Assembly (NCBI RefSeq): GCF_033568475.1
Contig: NC_133122.1
Location: forward strand, 83,041,442 to 83,105,441
Length of the DNA: 64,000 nt
DNA from: Henckelia pumila
Lineage: Eukaryota; Streptophyta; Magnoliopsida; Lamiales; Gesneriaceae
Reading direction: 5' to 3'
The notes under the pieces were generated by a model. It did no database searches. It saw nothing but the letters and a program-made list of their open reading frames with translations, and had not been told where the DNA came from. Numbering within the stretch: the first letter of the stretch is position 1; the number at the start of each line of letters is the position of its first letter. The position numbers and the translations under genes are program-made. This document shows, in pieces, positions 56,642-64,000 of the stretch.

Positions 56642-59600
56642 TGTGACGCCTAAAATCCAATCTACTAAATCTCATGCATTAAATTTAATAAATATTAGGA
56701 TTATTATTTTTATGTTTAACTGATTTAAATTCTTTATGTGAATTATGTGTTAATAAAATATTTTTATTATTTATTCAAATAATTTTTATTGTATTTACTA
56801 TTTAATTAATGTTTTTAATTGTTTAAATTTTATCTGTCTAAATGATTTTATTGTGCAATTTAAATTGTTTTAAATATTTTAAAGGTTTAATCTTGCATAC
56901 TTAAATTATTTTAATTTTAATTTTTAATAGTTTAGTTTATTCCTTTAAATGATTTTTAATTGTTTAGTTTATTCTTTTAAATGATTTTAACTGGTTAGCT
57001 TTTTTGTTTAAATATTTTCGAGTGTCCAACTTATTTATTTTAAATAGCCTTAGTTTAGCGATTATTTATTTTAAATTATTTTAAATGTCTATCTTATTTA
57101 TTTAAATCCTTTTTAATTGCCCAAATCATTTTAAATATTTTTATTTTCGTTTGTGTATTTATTTAAATTGCTTTTAAATGTTTGTCTAGTTAGTTTAAAT
57201 TATTTTAAATCGCTTTGTTTGATATTTAAATATTTTACTCGTTGTTGTGACATCAAAATATTTAAAGTGTTTAATTCTTAGGTTTTCAAATTTGAGTATT
57301 TGCGAAATCTGGGTCTAACATTTTACTCGCGTAATATTAAAATACTGCATATTATATATTACGCATTAATTTCTTACACATTCAAAGATATGTGTTGACC
57401 CGGCCCAAAAGGATTTTCACCCGGCCAAATTGCATCGGCCCATTAAAGCCGTTACTCGGCCCATTTCCTTCTTCCCCTTCCTCAAGCTTAAACCGATCGC
57501 ATTTCTTTTTCCCTGATTCCTCTTCATTTTTCTCTAAAGCGATCGGCACTCTCATTTCTTCCTCAACCTTCGGCCGCCTCCAGCTGCTCTGTTCCCGGCA
57601 AGGTCTCCCTCCAGGTGAGCTGAATAAGCTTTTTCCCCTTTCCTGAGCTCGGCTTCCAGCTATCGAGATTTCCCCATTTCTGATCCCTCTCGGTTTAGGC
57701 AAGGATATGCTTCTTCTTTTCCCTTGTAGATTAGTATATATATTGTGTGTATTGTATTCTATGAAATTTTCGAAATACACTTACACATTATTGCCCTGTT
57801 TTTTTCGGTCATTGCACTTGCACAGATTTAATTTCTTCTCGCTAGTCTTGCTGGAAATATTATATTGTTTGATGGGTTTTGGAATGGTTATGAACTTTTA
57901 ACATGATTATATTTATGCCTTGAGTTCTCGATAATTTCCAGAATTTTATGTTCTTATGAATGTCAAAATTTCCAGAAAATTTGCTAATCATGTAAATGAT
58001 TGGTTAGGTCGGTTGTGTTATTGGTGATGAGTTGGATGGTGATTTAGATCTACCATGATTGATATGTAGTTCACATGGTAGTGTTTAGGACGGGAAAGTT
58101 ATCTCGTAGGATTGGCATTGAGGCTTTTCAAATGGGGAGGAAATTGTTGGGCTCGGTTTGAGGTGGCTGGAGGCTGCCATGTTGGGCTAAGTTTGAGTAG
58201 ATTATGGGCGGGTTATAGGTGCTGTAAATGAACCTAAGTGCGGGTCTTGACCCTAAATTTGAGGCTTGGAACTTGGGAGTCATATAGTTAAGTATTTGGT
58301 TGAGAGTAAAGGTGCAAGGTTGAGCACAATTTTGGAAGTGCTTGGGCTGTCAAGAGGCCGGTTTAAAACAGGGTTTAAACTCGGGTTTTGGTTAAGGGCT
58401 CGGGTTTAGAATCGGTCTAGGATGTTAGGAATACGTCGTTTCAAGCAGGAAGTAAGTCGGTTAAGTTTTGGTCGAGTTCTAAGCGCTTGGATGGATAGGT
58501 GCGTGCAGAATTTTGTGGAATAGGGGCTGCTGCCCGGAAATCTGACTTTCATAAAATGGTTGCTTGGGAAATAAAATCTAAGGATGATTTCTTAAGTTAA
58601 TTCTAAGTGTTAGGAAGTGGGGGTTTTGTCTTTAAGCGCTACGTTTTGGTTTAGTATTTTTCATCCCTTGGTTTGGCTCCTAAATTACCATCCCGATCAT
58701 CCATGTGTGAGTCATATGCATGATTATTGATTAACATATACATGTACGTCATATTTACATATGCATGCTAAGTCTCATATTCAATAAAGGAAAGAAGTAT
58801 ATTTTGAACGAAGTGAGATGGTTGTGACTACATATTCATATGTTCGTGTGGGCCTGAAAGACGTTTTGGCCTCCCTTACCAAATCATTATGGGTTTCCTT
58901 ACCTTAGCATGTGTTCGTGTGGGGCCGGAGCTATTCTGGTCTCCCTTACCAATATAAGGCAAGATTGGGTTGAGTTTCATCTCGACCTCCTTGCGGCATT
59001 GTGCACTATAGCCATGATCATGATCGAAATCAGAGAGTCACAATCAAGGATCTAAGTTCACAGTTACAGTTACAGTTACAGATTCAGATACAGTTCATGT
59101 AGTTTCATTGATTATACATGACTTAGCCATGCATATGTTATATTCATGTTCTCTCATTTTAGAAGTCTATTTTGTTTAAAGTAAGGTCACAAAACAAGAG
59201 TACTATGCTACTTTAAATCTGCGTGTGCTTGTATTTACGTAGTACTCGTTATCCCCCCCCCCCCCATATTCTTGCTGAGTCTTTTAGACTCACTACACTT
59301 ATTGTTTTCAGGTGAGGAGTATTTCATTTAGATCGAGGGGCAAGACTATCGAGTGGACTGCGATGCGGGCACGGCACATCCCTCCGACCAATGCTCATCT
59401 TCCGCATATTTACTAGAATTCTTATGTTAAGAAGCATTTATTTTGCTTATTTGTCAGATGTATATGTATTGTTTTGATAGCATTGTTTTTGGGCATGTAA
59501 ACATTAGATTTCTAATTTTGTGGCCATTTGATATGTCGAACCTCTCTCTTGGGCCTCGTTCTTGTCTCGGTCTAGTTCTTGTGTCGTTAGTCATCTATTT

Positions 59601-59758
59601 CTTTTATTTTATTTTGATTGATGTCTGAGACAGGTTGGTTGTAATATAAACAGAGAGGTCATGCCGAAATTTTTAATAAAATTTTTAATATTTTGATAAA
59701 ATTTTGAAAATCCGTATTTTTATTTAGTTTAATTTAAAGTAGAAGTAGGGACGTTTCA
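56642..59758 (+). mobile_element. complete gypsy solo LTR (family A), nested in the reverse Tekay solo LTR
   Basis: 3,117 bp, starts TGTGACGCCTAAAATCC and ends GGGACGTTTCA, flanked by cttta (56,637-56,641) and cttca (59,759-59,763), a 5-bp duplication with one change. Removing it restores the Tekay LTR sequence gcatgtcttta-aatcgg. The first ~700 bp are AT-rich with repeated ttaaat words; the rest matches 1-2,200. Frames inside (57,382-57,901) are not convincing genes. Confidence 0.93.
59271..59316 (+). promoter_or_regulatory. conserved LTR module (GAGTC palindrome, acceptor-like block)
   Basis: ttgctgagtcttttagactc then 'attgttttcaggtgagg'; compare 1,755 and 54,107. Confidence 0.5.
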
Positions 59759-61061
59759 CTTCAAATCGGAATATAAATTCTGATAAACGAGGGATTGTTG
59801 CTCTGCTTTTGGGATCCCAAGGATGAGATCACGTAACAACTCACCGAATCTCCCAATCGAGGTGGCGTCACATTTACCAATCCCTTAGACTTTGGTGCGA
59901 CTATAAGGAGTATGCTGACAATAGGCAAACCTCTACGCCTAGGCCACTCGCTTAAAGCCCCAAAAACATATAACATAAAAAGGGTTGTTCTGCCCACTGA
60001 AATCAAGGTTTGGCTCAAGATGAATACATAAGAAAACATAAATCATTTAAGTCATATAACAAAAACTCAATCAACAACAAAATACAAGTTCCACATGCTA
60101 GAACAAGTATTGATGCAAGTATGTGATTTAAGAGAATCTCGAGAACCAATTGTCCTGAGTATGCTATCCCGCTAACGATGACTGCTTGTACCTTTCAATG
60201 CAAGTAGCTCCAACTCTGGACACGCTACAAAAGTGGTTATATCAAAATCTATACAACCTAAACAACAACAAGGCTCAAGGTAAACTCTTTACCGCTCTTC
60301 GTCCAACTCTTCGACGATCGAATGCTGCCAACACGGGGCTCGACAAACTCCAAACGAATCTGTGCGGAGACAATATATGATCAACAACGACGATCAACTC
60401 ACAAGCCAAATTTCAACACAAAATGGTTCAAAATCTCTAAAACTCAAACCGGCGGCATAACGGCTATAAACCGAACAAACCGGAAACGCATACAACAGTT
60501 CAATATCGGTATCAACTCATAACAATGCTAAGACAACAACAAAGGCTCAAACCCAACCAATCTCAAAACTAGATTATCGAAAATAGGCTTCCAAAAATCA
60601 TAACAATTTCGAACGTCGCTCTATTTCAAAACCAACAGAGGATAAACGATCAGAACTCTGTCAAGAACAACATAACCAAAACTCAATCAATTATAACAAC
60701 ATCCTAAAAATAGAATGAATCTAATCGGAGAAATACTTACGGTATAACGGAGCTCTCGCTGCAGTGATCGCTAATCTTCCTTCAAAAATAAATTCCAACG
60801 GACGTATCGAGCTCGGACTGAATTTTGAAAGCTTGAAGAAACGTTGGAGGCGTCTCTAATGGGGGGAATCGGCTAAGGAAGAAGATGAGAGTCATTCCAA
60901 GTCAAGATAATATATAAAATCCAATATTTGCATTTTAGTACCTGAAATTTCCAAAATTTTCAAAATAGACCCTGATCAAAATCAAGTCGGCTCTTGAACT
61001 CTATAATCTCCTATTAACTCAAATAAGCTCAATTAAGATAAAATCGGGGCGTTACAGTGTC

Positions 61062-61843
61062 TTTGCCTTTAGGAGAGGGAATATTCAGCGGCAACATGTT
61101 GAGAAATTTCACGGTTCTAATACAGGATCATGAGTTGTGAGTAGATTTTGTGGTATGATGCAATCGTTGTGTTTGAAAGATGAACATTAGGGTTAAATTT
61201 TGGGTTTTATGTATGAGTCGATATAAGCATGTGGTTAGACTCTCACATATCGTACTATTAAGTGTATAACAATATCATATTTGAGTTTCAGTGGACCATA
61301 GTAAGCTGCAATAATTTGCTTTAAGTTCTGCCTAGCAAAGGAAGTTTATAAAGATAGTCTTGATTAAGATTAGAATGACACTTGAGAAAGATAAAATATT
61401 TTTTTTTATCAGAGCGCGCAGCGGAAGCAAGGTTGTTAGGATTGATATTCTGGGGGTTAGAAAGGTAAGCGTGAATTCAGTAGATCAGATTTTTTGAGAG
61501 CCTCTATAATTTAAGTTGATCTATCTAAGGTAGAGACTTATTAAGGGAGGTGGTGTAGGACTCCCTTGCACTGGCTTGAAGTTGGAGAAAGAGCGGTAAC
61601 GGGACCTGAGTTAGTGGCTCGGACAATGAGCTTGATGACAAACACTAGAGACAGAATGTTGTCAGCTCATAGTCGACAGAAAAGCTATGTCGACTAGCGG
61701 CGTAGAGACTTGGAATTCAAAGTAGGTAACCAACTGGTTTAGGAAGCTATATGAGGGATCGAACATGATATACATGGTCGCTATACAAGAGTTGTTTTGT
61801 AAGTCAAATTTCGAGAACGAAATTAATTTAAGGAGGGTAGAGT
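61062..61843 (+). other. protease stub and 3' internal region of the gag-only gypsy element
   Basis: 61,062-61,140 continues protease (LPLGEGIFSGNMLRNFTVLI, then QDHEL), then stops. The remaining ~700 bp have no RT, RNase H or integrase motif in any frame I read. It ends with the polypurine tract aaggagggtagag (about 61,830-61,842), preceded by 'tttcgagaacgaaatt'. Confidence 0.7.
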
Positions 61844-63934
61844 TGTAAGGTCCAAAAAGTCCACTAGCTTAATCACGATGAATTGATTAAATTATATGAT
61901 TTAATGCATGTTATTTTAGAAAAGTTAATTGTTATGTTTAATTATGTGATTTATTTTAATGACTAAAATTTTATATGATGTGATGTTATTTTAAAGTTTT
62001 CAGGTTTGGTATTTAATTCTGGGTTGTAGGAACGAAACTAGCCTTCGAGCGATTTAAGAAAAATATTTTATTTAATTAAGTCTAAGTTGATGCAGTGTAT
62101 TTTTTTATTGGGAGAGTTAAAGTTTTTAAAACTTTTAATTGTAACTAATGGGCCGATTAGATGAAGACCATTAGTCACAAAATATTTTAAGCGTTCAAAA
62201 TTTTGTTCTTAGTTCTCATTAGAACGCTTTCTCTTCTCCCAAATCTTTCTTTTCACGTTTCAAACGCTGCATCCAAGGCAAGGGTTTTTCTTCTCGAGGC
62301 TAGATCGTCCTTCTGTCCAAGTTAAATCCAAGAAATCGTTTCAGGCAAGTTTTTACTGTTTTGAAACTCATTCAAGAGTATAAGTATTTTCAAGGTAAAC
62401 CCTATGAGATTGATTGTGGATGTATGCATTTTTTCTTAAAAAATCATGAGTATGTTGCTTAATTATGATACGTGAAGCATTCTTGATGTTTTCGGTTCAA
62501 GTTTATTGAGATTTAAATGATTTGAAGTCAAGAAATCAAAATTTTGGTTGAAAAGTTGAAGAAAAATTTTTGGTTCAAATCTTTGAATGGTTAAATTGTT
62601 TTCGGTTCGAATCTTTTGAAGTTTTATTTATATTGGATGGTATTTGTGATGGAAAAATGTTCCAAAATATTTTAGGATTGAAAAAGTGTCGAAAAAGTAC
62701 GAAAAAAAGGCGAAGTCGCGTCCTGCGCAAGCAAGACGTCGCGACAGCGCGGGGGAGCCCTTTTGAGGGCACGCCCGCGCTGCTGGTGGCGCCCCCGTGC
62801 AGCAGGTTCGAAATTCCAACCCCAAAATTTATGTTTTTGGTTCCTAAAAATGATGTTTATGTATTTTAAAGTATTTTTATTATGTTTAAGAATGTTTATG
62901 AAAAAGTTTTTATTTTTTTATGTCCGAGACGGACGGAATGCCTCACGTGGACCGATTATATTATGTAATGCATGTTTATGTCTTTAACCTTCATGAACAC
63001 TATTTTTCCATGAAAATCTTGAAATGTTAAGAAGTATTTTATACACGAATGGTTCTCTCATTAGTTTATGTATGCACGAAATTGTTCTATGAAAGTTTAT
63101 TAATATGAAAGAATGAAGATACGCATATTGGTTAAAGTTGGTATGGACAATATTCGGTGCGCATATCAACCAAAATCACTATGGACAGTAAAGAAAGAGA
63201 TGGTACGCATACTATTCAAGTCAATATGGATGGTATGAAAGAGCGCATATTGGCCAAGGCCAGTGTGGACGGTATGAAAGAGCGCATATTGGCCAAGACT
63301 AGTATGGACGGTACAAAAATGGTGCGCCTATTAGCTAAGGCCAGTATGGACAGTATTCGGTGCGTATATTGTTCAAGGCTAGTAGGGATGGTACATCTTT
63401 ATGCTTGATGTTCAACGACTGTGATCACGAGATCCCCATGTGTTCATATGATATGATTACCATATTTACATGTATCTCGTCACACGGAAATGATAATTTT
63501 TATGTTACGTTCATTTATGGCACTGTATTGAGTTCAAGCTTTTCCATATGAATTTATATTATGATTCTTTAGAATCACTATACTTGAATGGTGCAATTAA
63601 TGACGCTATCGATGAATTTATTAATGAGTATGGAGTCGGGGCATGAAGAGGAGCAGACGATCGTGTCGGCGAGAGATGTATGAGCGCCTTGTTATGAAAA
63701 CAGTTTTATTATGCACAATATTTCGTTTTGATGAGATGAAAAACAAGTTTCAACATTTTTTTTTGATGGCCATGATTGGAAAAGTTTGAAGAATTTGTTT
63801 TTCGTTATTTATGTTGCACTTTTAAATTATTTTATTTTATGAAAAGGATATTATTTCCGCAAATTTTTCTTCCGCAATGTTTTTAAGTATGAATATTTGA
63901 GTAACGTTTCAAGAAGAAATTTTGGGACGTTACA
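61844..63934 (+). mobile_element. 3' LTR of the gag-only gypsy element
   Basis: Starts TGTAAGGTCC, ends GGGACGTTACA, followed by the duplication gataa. 2,091 bp. It contains the diverged GC patch (62,710-62,810) and the ~39-bp tandem array (63,140-63,395). A palindrome gattctttagaatc at about 63,563 takes the place of gagtctttagactc. Confidence 0.93.
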
Positions 63935-64000
63935 GATAAAATATCAAATTGGTACATAAACTAGTAAAAATTGTTTAATTGCACCACAACAAAAATGAGT
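63935..64000. other. right flank of the gypsy element
   Basis: Target duplication gataa followed by AT-rich sequence; nothing else to see. Confidence 0.5.

Larger units (their letters stand above)
55876..61056 (-). mobile_element. reverse solo LTR of the Tekay-like family, carrying a second solo LTR
   Basis: Plus strand starts TGTGAGACCTCGG and ends GGGGCGTTACA, the complement of the Tekay LTR ends at 25,190/27,157. The perfect duplication GTGTC is at 55,871-55,875 and 61,057-61,061. Without the nested 3,117-bp insertion and its duplication the LTR is about 2.06 kb, close to 1,968 bp at 25,190. It interrupts the protease of the host gypsy element. Confidence 0.95.
52372..63934 (+). mobile_element. 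gypsy element with gag, most of pol missing, 5-bp target duplication
   Basis: Two LTRs (52,372-54,478 and 61,844-63,934), a PBS, gag, a protease stub, a PPT and the perfect duplication GATAA (52,367-52,371 and 63,935-63,939). Excluding the nested solo LTRs, the internal region is only about 2.2 kb: no RT, RNase H or integrase is present. It was either mobilised as a deletion derivative or lost pol after insertion. Confidence 0.92.

Noticed and set aside
57382..57780. 132-codon minus frame in the family-A solo LTR
   Set aside because: Overlaps a purine-rich stretch that is open on both strands; no recognisable domain and no counterpart tested.

Overview
The window is repeat-dominated nuclear DNA from a plant. 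Almost everything readable is a long-terminal-repeat (LTR) retrotransposon, alive only as decayed or nested copies: Ty1/copia (SIRE-type and a second lineage) and Ty3/gypsy (chromovirus/Tekay-like and Athila-like). There is also one CACTA DNA transposon and one broken intron-containing gene of the replication protein A large-subunit family. Initiator-Met-tRNA primer sites, CCHC gags, a chromodomain after integrase, the Athila gag/pol and the SIRE third ORF all fit a eudicot. The third ORF resembles a protein type I recall as highly repeated in Lamiales/Gesneriaceae gene sets; that placement is from memory and weak.

Layout. 1-19,962 is one SIRE-type copia element broken up by insertions: an LTR of a gypsy family (1-2,200), RT-RNase H (2,201-4,019), an Athila-type solo LTR with target duplication CAGCA (4,020-5,396), the RNase H tail, an Athila-derived element without genes in reverse (5,705-9,982), a chromovirus remnant in reverse (10,413-14,637), an antisense reading frame, the third ORF (about 15,861-18,570), and the 3' LTR (18,751-19,962). 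19,963-24,110 holds the RPA1-like pseudogene. 24,111-34,972 is an unclassified retroelement split by a Tekay-like element (25,190-33,753). 34,973-37,896 is the 5' part of a reverse copia element. 37,897-49,950 is a reverse Athila-like element with a CACTA transposon inside its gag (42,985-48,042, target duplication CGT). 49,951-52,366 holds LTR-like debris. 52,372-63,934 is a gypsy element bounded by GATAA that keeps gag but lacks most of pol. It carries a reverse Tekay-family solo LTR (55,876-61,056, duplication GTGTC), which itself carries another solo LTR (56,642-59,758).

Most noteworthy. (1) The CACTA element encodes no transposase I can find, but carries several exons of DNA polymerase lambda and the first exon of a CCDC25-like (NFACT-R/DUF814) gene, all on one strand: a Pack-CACTA chimera. 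(2) At least five LTR types carry a GC-rich cluster of short palindromes or repeats just upstream of a TATA-like box. In several, the arms differ between copies but remain complementary. (3) A 143-codon antisense frame lies between pol and the third ORF of the SIRE element. No intact host gene is visible.
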